From assembly GCA_018064695.1 (NCBI GenBank), contig JAGHUU010000147.1, positions 1 through 17,286 on the forward strand: 17,286 bases of DNA. Reading direction: 5' to 3'. The DNA is from Candidatus Blautia equi (GTDB lineage Bacteria > Bacillota > Clostridia > Lachnospirales > Lachnospiraceae). Below the pieces are notes generated by a model. That model saw only the letters and a program-made list of their open reading frames with translations. It did no database searches and had not been told where the DNA came from. The translations under genes and the position numbers were made by a program. Below, one piece after another: positions 1 to 7,037 of this stretch (position 1 is its first letter; every line of letters starts with the position of its first letter).

Positions 1-449
1 GTAACGCCAAGGGTCTTGATGGTCTCCTCAGAGTTGGATGCGATGAATGCCTCAGCTGCTGCTGCAAGCTTAGCCTCCTCCTCTGCGGTGATCTCTACGC
101 CGTACTCGGCAGCTTTGTTTTTCATAAGATACATGGTCTCCACCTGCTCGAGCATCTGGTATTTGGTCTGCTCGCCGTAGGTCATATCGGAGCCTTCCTC
201 TGCAGGGCTGTCATACATGCCTGCCAGATAGGAGCCTAATCCGTAGGACTCATACAGAGCTTTCAGGTAAGCCTGCTGATTACGTACCACAAAGCTGAAT
301 ACACCCATTGGGATCTCCTCGCCATTGATGGTAGCTACGGTCTTGGTTCCGTCAAAAACCTCTTTTTTATCTCCGCAGCCAGAGAGCATTCCGGCAGATA
401 ACACACCTGCCATGGCAATTGCTGCATATTTCTTCCATGTGTTTTTCAT
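1..449 (-). CDS. PrsA/SurA-like lipoprotein, N-terminal part (runs off the left edge)
   Basis: The reading frame opens with ATG at 449 behind a strong GGAGGAAAAT ribosome site and stays open to the window edge (149 codons, C-terminus missing). The N-terminus is a lipoprotein signal: Lys-rich start, hydrophobic stretch, then lipobox LSGC near residue 25. After it come a beta-type segment (VATINGEEIP) and helices rich in Gln, Tyr and Glu (YGEQTKYQMLEQVE). This layout matches the N-terminal chaperone half of PrsA/SurA peptidyl-prolyl isomerases, which fold secreted proteins outside the membrane. The parvulin catalytic domain, if present, lies outside the window, so isomerase activity cannot be confirmed. 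The gene follows mfd on the same strand but has its own promoter-like sequence. The lipoprotein call is firm; PrsA versus another SurA_N-type lipoprotein is inferred. Confidence 0.75.
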   Translation of the reverse strand, partial: MKNTWKKYAAIAMAGVLSAGMLSGCGDKKEVFDGTKTVATINGEEIPMGVFSFVVRNQQAYLKALYESYGLGSYLAGMYDSPAEEGSDMTYGEQTKYQMLEQVETMYLMKNKAAEYGVEITAEEEAKLAAAAEAFIASNSEETIKTLGV

Positions 450-514
450 ATTTTCCTCCAACTATCTGCGCATCGGATTTTAAGCGATTCCGCCAAGTGC
501 GCATTAACATATAG

Positions 515-543
515 AGTATAATCTTTTTTCTTCCCAAGGGCAA
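515..543 (-). promoter_or_regulatory. Probable sigma-A promoter of the PrsA-like gene
   Basis: On the minus strand TTGCCC (538-543) and TATACT (515-520) are separated by exactly 17 bases. This places transcription start near 508, about 60 bases before the start codon. It lies in the 142-bp gap after mfd, so the lipoprotein gene probably has its own transcript. No clear intrinsic terminator for mfd is visible in the gap; a GC-armed inverted repeat around 538-555 lacks a T-tract. Confidence 0.6.
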
Positions 544-591
544 GAAATTTCGCCCAAAAACCACCTGAATTCACAGTTGTTTCATAATCTT

Positions 592-3500
592 TTATTCTTC
601 CACCAGCTTAACCAGCTCCCCGGAGAACTCCGTCAGTTCCGAAATGAGGTCCTTCTGAATGTCCAGAACGTACATGCGCTGGGCCGGCCTGAACTCCACG
701 TAGATGCCGTATTTTGCCTTGATCACAGGGATCAGCTCCGGTTTCAGGCGGGCTTTTTCATAGAGGGTGATAAATGCGGTCTGCCCCATCTGCTTAATTT
801 CAGTGATATAGCCCAGATGGGCGATGGACTTAAGCATGGCGATCTTTAAAAGGTTCTGCACGGCCTTTGGCGGCTCGCCAAAACGGTCGATCAGCTCCTC
901 CATCATATCGTCATAGTCCTCCTCGCAGGATATGCCGGCGATGCGCTTATAAATATCCAGCTTCTGCATCTCGTTGCTGATGTAGGAATCCGGGATAAAG
1001 GCATCGATGCTGAGGTCGATGGTGGTATCAAAATCCTCCATGGTATGAATGCCTTTTGCCTCCTGCACAGCTTCATTCAGCATCTTGCAGTAGAGGTCGT
1101 AGCCTACAGCGTTCATATGTCCGTGCTGCTGGGCACCCAGCAGGTTTCCGGCTCCTCGAAGCTCCAGGTCGCGCATGGCGATCTTAAATCCGCTTCCCAG
1201 ATCCGTAAACTCCCTGATGGCGGAAAGCCTCTTCTCTGCCATCTCCTTTAACAGGACATTTCTCCTGTACATAAGGAAGGCATAGGCATTTCGGTTGGAT
1301 CTTCCGATACGTCCTCTCAGCTGGTAGAGCTGGGATAAGCCGTATTTATCGGAATCATGGATGATCATGGTATTTGCATTGGAGATATCCAGTCCGGTCT
1401 CGATAATAGTGGTGGAAACCAGCACGTCTATCTCCCCATTGATATAGTTGTACATAACATTCTCAAGCTCACGCTCGCTCATCTGTCCGTGGGCGTATTC
1501 CACACGGGCATCGGGAACCAGTTTGGAGATGCGGTTTGCCACATCGGCGATGTCTGTCACACGGTTGTAGACATAATAGACCTGACCGCCGCGGCGAAGC
1601 TCTCTTCTGATTGCCTCCCTCACCGTCTCCTCGTCGTATTCCATGACGTAGGTCTGGATAGGCATACGGTCCATAGGCGGCTCCTCCAGGACACTCATAT
1701 CCCTGATTCCAATGAGACTCATATGCAGAGTTCGTGGAATCGGGGTAGCGGTCATGGTGAGAACATCCACATCTTTTTTCAGCTCTTTGATCTTCTCCTT
1801 ATGGGCCACACCAAAACGCTGCTCCTCATCGATGACCAGAAGTCCCAGGTTTTTAAAGGATACGTCTTTGGAAAGCACGCGGTGGGTGCCGATAACGATG
1901 TCCACCTGTCCCTTTTTCAGATCCTCAATAGTCTTTTTCTGCTGAGCCGGGGTTCGGAAGCGGCAGAGCAGATCCACGCGCACCGGGAACTCCTTCATTC
2001 TCTGGACAAAGGTATTATAGTGCTGCTGGGCCAGAATAGTAGTCGGCACCAGATAGATAACCTGACGGCTCTCCTGCACTGCCTTAAAAGCTGCGCGGAG
2101 GGCGATCTCCGTCTTACCGTAACCTACGTCACCGCAGACCAGACGATCCATGATCTTGGTGCTCTCCATATCCCGCTTGGTGTCCTCAATGGCGGCGAGC
2201 TGATCCTCGGTCTCCTCATAAGGGAACATCTCCTCGAATTCCTTCTGCCAGATGGTGTCGGGGCCGCATACGTAGCCCTCTTTCTCCTGACGGGTGGCAT
2301 AGAGGCTTACCAGGTCGATGGCGATATCCTTCACCGCGGTTCGCACCTTTGACTTGGTCTTGTTCCAGTCCTGTCCGCCCAGGCGGTTCAGCTTCGGAGT
2401 CTTATCCGCATCTGCGCCCGCATATTTCTGCAGGGAATCCAGCTGGGTGGCCAGAATATAGAGGTTGCTGTTGTCTTTATATTCGATCTTGATATAATCT
2501 TTTTCTATTTTATCCACCCGGATCTTCTCAATACCGCGGTAGATGCCAAGGCCGTTTCTCTCATGGACCACGTAGTCTCCAATGGAGAGCTCCGCAAAAT
2601 CCTGGATACGGTTTCCGTTATAGATCTTTTTCTTTCTCTTCGGCTTCTGTTCCTGGCCAAAGATGTCGGTCTCTGTAATGACCGCAAATTTTACCAGCGG
2701 ATACTCAAAGCCTCTTCTGGCGTGACCGTAGAGAACCATGATCTCTCCCGGGTTGATCACACGGTTATAGTCTGTGCCATAAAAGGCGTTCAGACCGTAG
2801 TCATTCTGCAGGTCTTTAGCCAGACGCTCCGCTCTTGTTCGGGAACCGGAGAAGAGGGCAATCTGATAGCCCTGTTTTTTATATTTGTTCAGGTCCTTCA
2901 CCAGCGTCTCAAAGCTGCTGTTGTAGGAGTTCACCGACTGGGCGGTGAGCGCAAACTTATCTGTCACCTTCCATCTGTCCCTGATAGGTTCCAGGGCGGA
3001 TATGGAGATACAGTTTCTCTTATTCAGCTCTTTCTGCAGCTCCTCGCTGCTGCAGAGCCAGTCTGCGGAGAGGGTCTTCTCCCCCTTCTCCTCCCGGTTT
3101 CGGACACTCTCCTGAAACTCATCCTCCACCGCCTCAGCATTTGCCACCAGACGGTTGGGCTCATCCAGAAAGATCATCGTCTGTTTTTCCGGAAAATAGT
3201 CCAGAAAAGAGACTCTGTTTTTTCCGCCGCTGAACTCGGTGGCAGGGTAAACGGTGATCTCCGTCAGCTTTTCCAGGGACCGCTGACTCTGGGCGTCAAA
3301 GATCCTGATGGAGTCGATCTCATCGCCAAAGAGCTCTATTCTCCATGGGTTCTCCTCTGTGAGGCAGTAGATATCTATGATGTTTCCCCGGACTGCAAAC
3401 TGTCCCGGCATCTCCACCTGTCCCACTCTCTCATAACCCAGTTCGGCCAGATCCTTTGTCACTTTGGTCAGATTCAGCTCCTCTATATCATCGATGCGGA

Positions 3501-3909
3501 TCAGTCTGGAAGAGATCTGCCGCAGGGATTCCAGATAATCCATACAGCCGTCCACACTGGTGAAAACGGTGACCTCATCCCGCTCAAGCAGGGCTTTGAT
3601 CACCTGCATTCTCTGTTTTAAAAGCAGATTTCCGTGAATATCCGCATGAAAGAAGAGCATGTCCTTGGCGGGGTAAAAGAGGGCTTCTTTATCGTAAAAA
3701 CGATAGTCCTCAAAGAGCTCCCGGGCACTTCGCTCATCCTCGGATAGGATCAGGCGGCACGGAAAAAGCCCAGAGAGCCCATATATTAAATGGGCTTTCT
3801 GGGACTCTACACATCCTGTGATCTCAAGGATTCCCTGATTCGATTTTGCACATTTACAAATGTCTTCCATCTCTGCAAGCTTCTTAAGAGGCTGCAAAAA
3901 AGTTTTCAT
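592..3909 (-). CDS. mfd: Transcription-repair coupling factor Mfd
   Basis: Mfd is a DNA translocase that removes RNA polymerase stalled at lesions and recruits UvrA for nucleotide excision repair. The 1105-residue product is near the usual length. The N-terminal UvrB-like region includes VRGNIIDIY (about 173-181). The CarD-like RNA polymerase-interacting domain has GDYVVHERNGLGIY (444-457). The RecG-like helicase motor has Walker A GDVGYGKT (593-600), a DEEQ box (694-697) and TATPIPRTL (720-728), then motifs ending in QLRGRIGRS. The C-terminal TRCF domain (ELIDRFGEPP) is present. The start at 3909 has a modest GAGGG site. The gene follows pth by 49 bp, a common pth-mfd pairing in Firmicutes, so cotranscription is likely. 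Long open frames on the opposite strand are shadows. Confidence 0.98.
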   Translation of the reverse strand: MKTFLQPLKKLAEMEDICKCAKSNQGILEITGCVESQKAHLIYGLSGLFPCRLILSEDERSARELFEDYRFYDKEALFYPAKDMLFFHADIHGNLLLKQRMQVIKALLERDEVTVFTSVDGCMDYLESLRQISSRLIRIDDIEELNLTKVTKDLAELGYERVGQVEMPGQFAVRGNIIDIYCLTEENPWRIELFGDEIDSIRIFDAQSQRSLEKLTEITVYPATEFSGGKNRVSFLDYFPEKQTMIFLDEPNRLVANAEAVEDEFQESVRNREEKGEKTLSADWLCSSEELQKELNKRNCISISALEPIRDRWKVTDKFALTAQSVNSYNSSFETLVKDLNKYKKQGYQIALFSGSRTRAERLAKDLQNDYGLNAFYGTDYNRVINPGEIMVLYGHARRGFEYPLVKFAVITETDIFGQEQKPKRKKKIYNGNRIQDFAELSIGDYVVHERNGLGIYRGIEKIRVDKIEKDYIKIEYKDNSNLYILATQLDSLQKYAGADADKTPKLNRLGGQDWNKTKSKVRTAVKDIAIDLVSLYATRQEKEGYVCGPDTIWQKEFEEMFPYEETEDQLAAIEDTKRDMESTKIMDRLVCGDVGYGKTEIALRAAFKAVQESRQVIYLVPTTILAQQHYNTFVQRMKEFPVRVDLLCRFRTPAQQKKTIEDLKKGQVDIVIGTHRVLSKDVSFKNLGLLVIDEEQRFGVAHKEKIKELKKDVDVLTMTATPIPRTLHMSLIGIRDMSVLEEPPMDRMPIQTYVMEYDEETVREAIRRELRRGGQVYYVYNRVTDIADVANRISKLVPDARVEYAHGQMSERELENVMYNYINGEIDVLVSTTIIETGLDISNANTMIIHDSDKYGLSQLYQLRGRIGRSNRNAYAFLMYRRNVLLKEMAEKRLSAIREFTDLGSGFKIAMRDLELRGAGNLLGAQQHGHMNAVGYDLYCKMLNEAVQEAKGIHTMEDFDTTIDLSIDAFIPDSYISNEMQKLDIYKRIAGISCEEDYDDMMEELIDRFGEPPKAVQNLLKIAMLKSIAHLGYITEIKQMGQTAFITLYEKARLKPELIPVIKAKYGIYVEFRPAQRMYVLDIQKDLISELTEFSGELVKLVEE

Positions 3910-3921
3910 AGATACCCTCGC

Positions 3922-3960
3922 AATCTGAAATCAGAAATCAAAAATTAAAATCTAAAAATC
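3922..3960. repeat. AT-rich degenerate AAATC-like repeats between pth and mfd
   Basis: The pth-mfd gap is almost pure A/T and consists of imperfect tandem copies of GAAATC/AAAATC-like units. It has no recognizable promoter or terminator and overlaps the pth stop by two bases. It may be slippage-prone low-complexity DNA or an unstructured mRNA stretch. Confidence 0.4.
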
Positions 3961-4528
3961 AAACCTTACGGTTATATGCATTCATAGCGCCGTCCACGTC
4001 TCCGGAAACGATCTTTGCCACTGCATCTGCGGCATTTTCAATGGCCTCATCCACGACCTTTCGATCCTCAGTGGAGAATCTTCCAAGTACATAATCAGCC
4101 AGATCCCAGCCGGCAGGCTTTGCACCTACGCCTACCTTCACCCGGACAAACTCCTGGGTACCAAGCTGTTTGATGATGTCCTTCATGCCGTTATGGCCGC
4201 CGGCGCTGCCTTTTTTTCTGATGCGGAGCTGACCCGGTTCCAGATCGATGTCGTCGTAGACAACAATAAGCTCGGTGGCCGGATCCAGTTTAAAGAAATT
4301 CAGCATTTCACGGACCGGTCCGCCGCTTAAATTCATAAAGGAAAGTGGTTTCATGAGGACCACTTTTTCGCTGCCGATCATACCTTTTCCGTACATGGCG
4401 TTGAATTTTACGCCTGCCTGCGGAATGCGGTATTTATCGATCAGACAATCTATTGTATCAAATCCCATGTTGTGACGGGTCTTCTCATATTGTTTTCCGG
4501 GATTTCCCAGTCCGACAATCAGATACAT
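3959..4528 (-). CDS. pth: Peptidyl-tRNA hydrolase
   Basis: Pth cleaves peptidyl-tRNA released from aborted translation, recycling the tRNA; it is cytoplasmic and usually essential. The 189-residue length fits the family. The signature GLGNPGKQYEKTRHNMGF (6-23) contains Asn9 and the catalytic His19. MKPLSFMNLSGG holds Asn66, YDDIDLEPGQLRIR holds Asp92, and GSAGGHNGMKDI holds Asn113; all are the expected active-site positions. The start has GAGGA spaced 7 bases before ATG. It begins 21 bp after the stop of the CobW-DUF1980 gene and is followed by mfd, so it probably sits inside a longer operon. No separate promoter is evident. Confidence 0.98.
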   Translation of the reverse strand: MYLIVGLGNPGKQYEKTRHNMGFDTIDCLIDKYRIPQAGVKFNAMYGKGMIGSEKVVLMKPLSFMNLSGGPVREMLNFFKLDPATELIVVYDDIDLEPGQLRIRKKGSAGGHNGMKDIIKQLGTQEFVRVKVGVGAKPAGWDLADYVLGRFSTEDRKVVDEAIENAADAVAKIVSGDVDGAMNAYNRKV

Positions 4529-4549
4529 ATATATTCCTCGCAGTTTCTG

Positions 4550-5503
4550 TTAGTTAAAGAATACCATTTCTTCCTGAAGAGGATCGCACAGGGAAACGTT
4601 TTCTGCGTAAAGCACAATGCCCTCTTCTCCCTGGTATTCTGCGCGTACTTCCAGCGCGGCTTTGGCGGTAACCTCTACCCATGCGCCCGGTTTCAGCTTA
4701 GGTGCGTATGCGCTCTTGCAGACATATCCAAGGAAGGTGGTATCGTCTGCACAGCAGGTCATGGCGGTACGGCCCGGAACAAAGAACTTGCTTCCCATTC
4801 CGCGTGGTTTCATGACTCTTGCCTTAAATTTCAGAGTTTTGCCCACATAGTTCTCCGGGTTATCCATGGAATCCACAAACCAGATGCCGTAGTCCTCAGG
4901 AAGGATCTCAATGAAATCTGCATTGATATCAAATGGGAGCTCGTCCTGGAAGATGTCGTCCATCTCGCCCTCTTCGTTCTCGAAGATGACCTCTGCTCTC
5001 TGGTTGGCAACCTTGATACCGCGGCGGTACTGTGGAAGCGGATCGCCCTCCTGACAGCGGTTGAATACGACCATGTCAGCATTGCGAACCATATCCATGA
5101 ACAGGGATTTCATGTTGGCCATGTATACCTGATAGGTGGAAGCGTCCACGGTAACGATCTCCTGCTCGATGCCCCAGCCTGCAGGCTTTTTCATCTGCTC
5201 GAACTCGCTTACCAGCCACATGCCGTTAAACTCAATGACTACTCGCTCCGGCTGGTGGATGATGTCCATAGCCTCAAGCTTTTCAGGTGTCAGATCTTCT
5301 TTATTTTCAATGACCTCGATCACCGTATTCTTGATGGCAAGCGCTTTGGCATCGTACTCTTCCTCGCCCTCCTCGCAGAGGATCAGCAGGGTTTTACCTT
5401 TAATAGAAAAGTAGTCCTGCTGCAGGGTGAAATTCAGGAAGGATGTCTTACCGCTCTCCAGAAATCCGGAGATGAGATAAATCGGAACTTTAATTTCTTC
5501 CAT
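4550..5503 (-). CDS. CobW-like P-loop GTPase fused to a DUF1980 (YcgQ-like) C-terminal domain
   Basis: The 317-residue protein starts at the ATG at 5503, preceded by AGAGG; an upstream in-frame codon at 5554 lies within a hairpin and is rejected. The N-terminal half is CobW/G3E-like, with P-loop GFLESGKT (13-20), a Walker-B-like strand VVIEFNG (88-94) and a possible base-recognition segment VVFNRC (145-150). The G3E metal motif GCxCC is absent; the equivalent region reads LCEEGEEEY (42-50). The C-terminal 100 residues include TAMTCCADDTTFLGYVC (246-262), which resembles the paired-Cys segment of DUF1980/TIGR03943, the partner of a membrane permease in the YcgR-YcgQ system. No permease gene is in view. 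It lies downstream of a His-rich CobW protein and upstream of pth. A role in metal delivery is inferred from family and neighbours; the metal is unknown. Confidence 0.8.
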   Translation of the reverse strand: MEEIKVPIYLISGFLESGKTSFLNFTLQQDYFSIKGKTLLILCEEGEEEYDAKALAIKNTVIEVIENKEDLTPEKLEAMDIIHQPERVVIEFNGMWLVSEFEQMKKPAGWGIEQEIVTVDASTYQVYMANMKSLFMDMVRNADMVVFNRCQEGDPLPQYRRGIKVANQRAEVIFENEEGEMDDIFQDELPFDINADFIEILPEDYGIWFVDSMDNPENYVGKTLKFKARVMKPRGMGSKFFVPGRTAMTCCADDTTFLGYVCKSAYAPKLKPGAWVEVTAKAALEVRAEYQGEEGIVLYAENVSLCDPLQEEMVFFN

Positions 5504-5519
5504 ATCAAAACCTCTTTCT

Positions 5520-5558
5520 AAAAAGTGGGACAGTGGGACAGGGACCTGTCCCACTTTT
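5520..5558 (-). terminator. Hairpin with alternative pairings between the two CobW-like genes (terminator or attenuator)
   Basis: Perfect 13-bp arms AAAAGTGGGACAG (5521-5533) and CTGTCCCACTTTT (5546-5558) flank a 12-base spacer. The spacer with its flanking bases forms a second copy of GTGGGACAG (5533-5541), which can pair with the same right arm over a 4-base loop. Read on the minus strand, the long hairpin ends in five T residues and is followed within 6 bases by the ribosome site of the CobW-DUF1980 gene. It could attenuate transcription between the two genes, protect the mRNA, or influence ribosome access. Confidence 0.6.
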
Positions 5559-5578
5559 GCCCCAAAATCTGTTCTCTA

Positions 5579-6733
5579 TTATAATCCAAACAGTTCTGCC
5601 AGTTTATCTTCTTTCATCTCTGATCCGATCACGCAGAGACGGCCGGTGAACTCAGGTGCGCCCTCGCGAACCTCGGATTCTTCCGGAACCATGTCAAAGT
5701 AGATCCAGGTTCCATCCTCTGCAGGAAGCATTCCCTTTGCACGGAGGATGATTCCGTACTCATCAGAGTCAGCCAGTTTGTCAAGAATGCTCTGGATGCC
5801 CTCTTTGGTGTATTTCTTGATGGTCTCACGTCCCCAGCTGGTGAATACCTCATCAGCGTGGTGATGGTGGTGATGATGTCCGTGCTCGTGATCGTGACCG
5901 CAGCAGCACTCGCCGTCGTGGTCATGATGGTGGTGATGATGCTCATGCTCGTGATCATGGTCATGTCCGCAGCAGCACTCCTCATCATGGTCATGATGGT
6001 GATGATGATGCTCATGCTCGTGATCATGGTCATGTCCGCAGCAGCACTCCTCGTCATGGTCGTGATGATGGTGATGATGTACATGTCCGCACTCAGGGCA
6101 AACCTCTTCCTCCATCAGCTCTTTTTCAAGAGATACCTGATGCTCCATAACCTCAAGAAGTTTTACGCCGTCCAGCTGAGCAATAGGGGTGGTGATGATA
6201 TTTGCATTTTTGTTGATCTCACGGAGCATCTGCATAGCTTCCTCAGCCTTCTCAGCGCTCACGATATCGGTACGGCTCATGATGATGGCTCCGGCATGCT
6301 CAACCTGATTATTGAAGAACTCACCGAAGTTTCTCATGTACATTTTGCATTTCTTAGCGTCTACAACAGTAGTGTAGCTGTTCAGAACCAGCTCAGGGTT
6401 CTTCTCCTGTACATCCTGTACAGCCTTGATAACGTCAGATAATTTTCCTACACCGGATGGCTCAATGAGGATACGATCCGGATGATAGGTATTTACGACC
6501 TCCATAAGAGAGGTTCCGAAATCTCCTACCAGAGAGCAGCAGATACATCCGGAGTTCATCTCGCGGATCTCAATGCCGGCTTCCTTAAGGAAACCACCGT
6601 CGATACCGATCTCACCGAACTCGTTCTCGATGAGTACTACCTGCTCGCCGCCAAAGGATTCTTTTAACAGTTTTTTAATGAGAGTTGTTTTTCCGGCTCC
6701 CAGGAATCCGGAAACAATGTCGATTTTTGCCAT
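5579..6733 (-). CDS. CobW/G3E GTPase with His-Asp-Cys-rich metal-binding repeats (candidate metallochaperone)
   Basis: The 384-residue protein starts at the ATG at 6733 behind AAGGA; an in-frame TTG farther upstream would add residues unlike the family and is rejected. G3E features: P-loop GFLGAGKT (9-16), ENEFG (36-40), metal motif GCICC (62-66), Walker-B/switch segment ILIEPSGVG (88-96), and SRTD (153-156) at the usual NKxD position. Cys212 and Cys215 (CPEC) open a metal-rich insert at about 217-292, with three 23-residue units of six His, DHDEE, a CCC triplet and alternating His/Asp/Glu. A CobW C-terminal domain follows (about 296-384). The family includes ZNG1, YjiA, YciC, CobW and the UreG/HypB relatives, which use GTP to deliver Zn, Co or Ni to target proteins. 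It heads the operon with the CobW-DUF1980 gene. The metal and client are not visible in the sequence. Confidence 0.93.
   Translation of the reverse strand: MAKIDIVSGFLGAGKTTLIKKLLKESFGGEQVVLIENEFGEIGIDGGFLKEAGIEIREMNSGCICCSLVGDFGTSLMEVVNTYHPDRILIEPSGVGKLSDVIKAVQDVQEKNPELVLNSYTTVVDAKKCKMYMRNFGEFFNNQVEHAGAIIMSRTDIVSAEKAEEAMQMLREINKNANIITTPIAQLDGVKLLEVMEHQVSLEKELMEEEVCPECGHVHHHHHHDHDEECCCGHDHDHEHEHHHHHHDHDEECCCGHDHDHEHEHHHHHHDHDGECCCGHDHEHGHHHHHHHADEVFTSWGRETIKKYTKEGIQSILDKLADSDEYGIILRAKGMLPAEDGTWIYFDMVPEESEVREGAPEFTGRLCVIGSEMKEDKLAELFGL
5873..6079 (-). repeat. Three 69-bp tandem repeats encoding His/Asp/Cys metal-binding units
   Basis: Three in-frame units of 69 bp each encode 23 residues within the CobW protein. 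The first two are identical at the protein level. The third differs at a few positions (GE for EE, and an altered end). Each has six consecutive His, a CCC triplet and HDH/HEH alternation. Near-identity at the DNA level suggests recent duplication, and copy number may vary between strains. Confidence 0.9.
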
Positions 6734-6889
6734 GTCTTTATCCTTCTTTCTTTTTACATGATCCCAGCCGCCGGCCTCCGCGCCGACTGCATCTATGTTC
6801 AGGCATTCTGAAGGCCTTTTTCTACCTGTAACCTCCACATATGCCAGGTAACGCAAACTTAACCAGGAGACATTCCTGCCCCCTGGTTT
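6734..6889 (-). promoter_or_regulatory. Long structured 5' leader of the CobW operon
   Basis: The predicted transcript start near 6889 leaves about 156 untranslated bases before the CobW ATG. The very 5' end can form a 9-bp stem (6880-6888 with 6861-6869, one G-U pair) with a 10-base loop. Weaker short stems follow. No match to a riboswitch class I can recognise by eye (no cobalamin box), and no T-tract terminator precedes the gene. It could be a metal-responsive leader or simply a stabilising 5' hairpin. Confidence 0.4.
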
Positions 6890-6895
6890 TCAAGA

Positions 6896-6929
6896 ATTAT
6901 AAATCATCTTCCCCTGAAAAGCAAGTCAA
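6896..6929 (-). promoter_or_regulatory. Probable promoter of the CobW-CobW/DUF1980-pth-mfd operon
   Basis: A perfect TATAAT lies at 6896-6901 on the minus strand. At 17-base spacing the -35 is TTGCTT (6919-6924). A better hexamer, TTGACT (6924-6929), is present but with a 22-base spacer. The imperfect arrangement could suit an activator- or repressor-controlled promoter. No Zur-type operator was recognised. Confidence 0.6.
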
Positions 6930-6965
6930 AACAGTATACTCTTTTTAACATCCTGCCCGAAAGGC

Positions 6966-6998
6966 TTTTATGTCATAGGAATTTCCTATGACATAAAA
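6966..6998. repeat. Perfect 33-bp palindrome between glgB and the CobW operon
   Basis: Arms TTTTATGTCATAGGAA (6966-6981) and TTCCTATGACATAAAA (6983-6998) match over all 16 bases around a single central T. The element lies about 40 bp upstream of the CobW operon -35 and overlaps by four bases the hairpin that ends glgB. It could be a dispersed palindromic repeat, part of a compound terminator, or an operator. Confidence 0.8.
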
Positions 6999-7025
6999 AG
7001 CACCCCAATTCCTGAGGTGCTTTTT
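6995..7025 (-). terminator. Intrinsic terminator of glgB
   Basis: AAAAAGCACC (6995-7004) and GGTGCTTTTT (7016-7025) form a 10-bp stem with an 11-base loop, 13 bp after the glgB stop. Read on the minus strand it ends in a run of five T. It is symmetric enough to stop plus-strand transcripts as well. Confidence 0.85.
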
Positions 7026-7037
7026 GGAAAAATCCTA

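Noticed and set aside
1357..3621. Two long plus-strand open frames opposite mfd (1357-2352 and 2563-3621)
   Set aside because: They lie entirely over a well-supported mfd gene and their translations show no recognizable family.
5873..6079. Regular repeats that could suggest a CRISPR array
   Set aside because: The units are adjacent with no spacers and encode an in-frame metal-binding segment.
5858..6442. Plus-strand frame with Met/Val-rich repeats
   Set aside because: The repeats are the reverse complement of the His-rich codons in the CobW gene; it is a composition artefact.
6734..6856. TTG-initiated N-terminal extension of the CobW protein
   Set aside because: Family members begin just before the P-loop, as with the ATG at 6733, which has a proper ribosome site; the extension looks non-coding.
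6734..6889. Cobalamin riboswitch upstream of the CobW gene
   Set aside because: No B12-box-like conserved sequence was seen; the leader is also shorter than typical cobalamin riboswitches.
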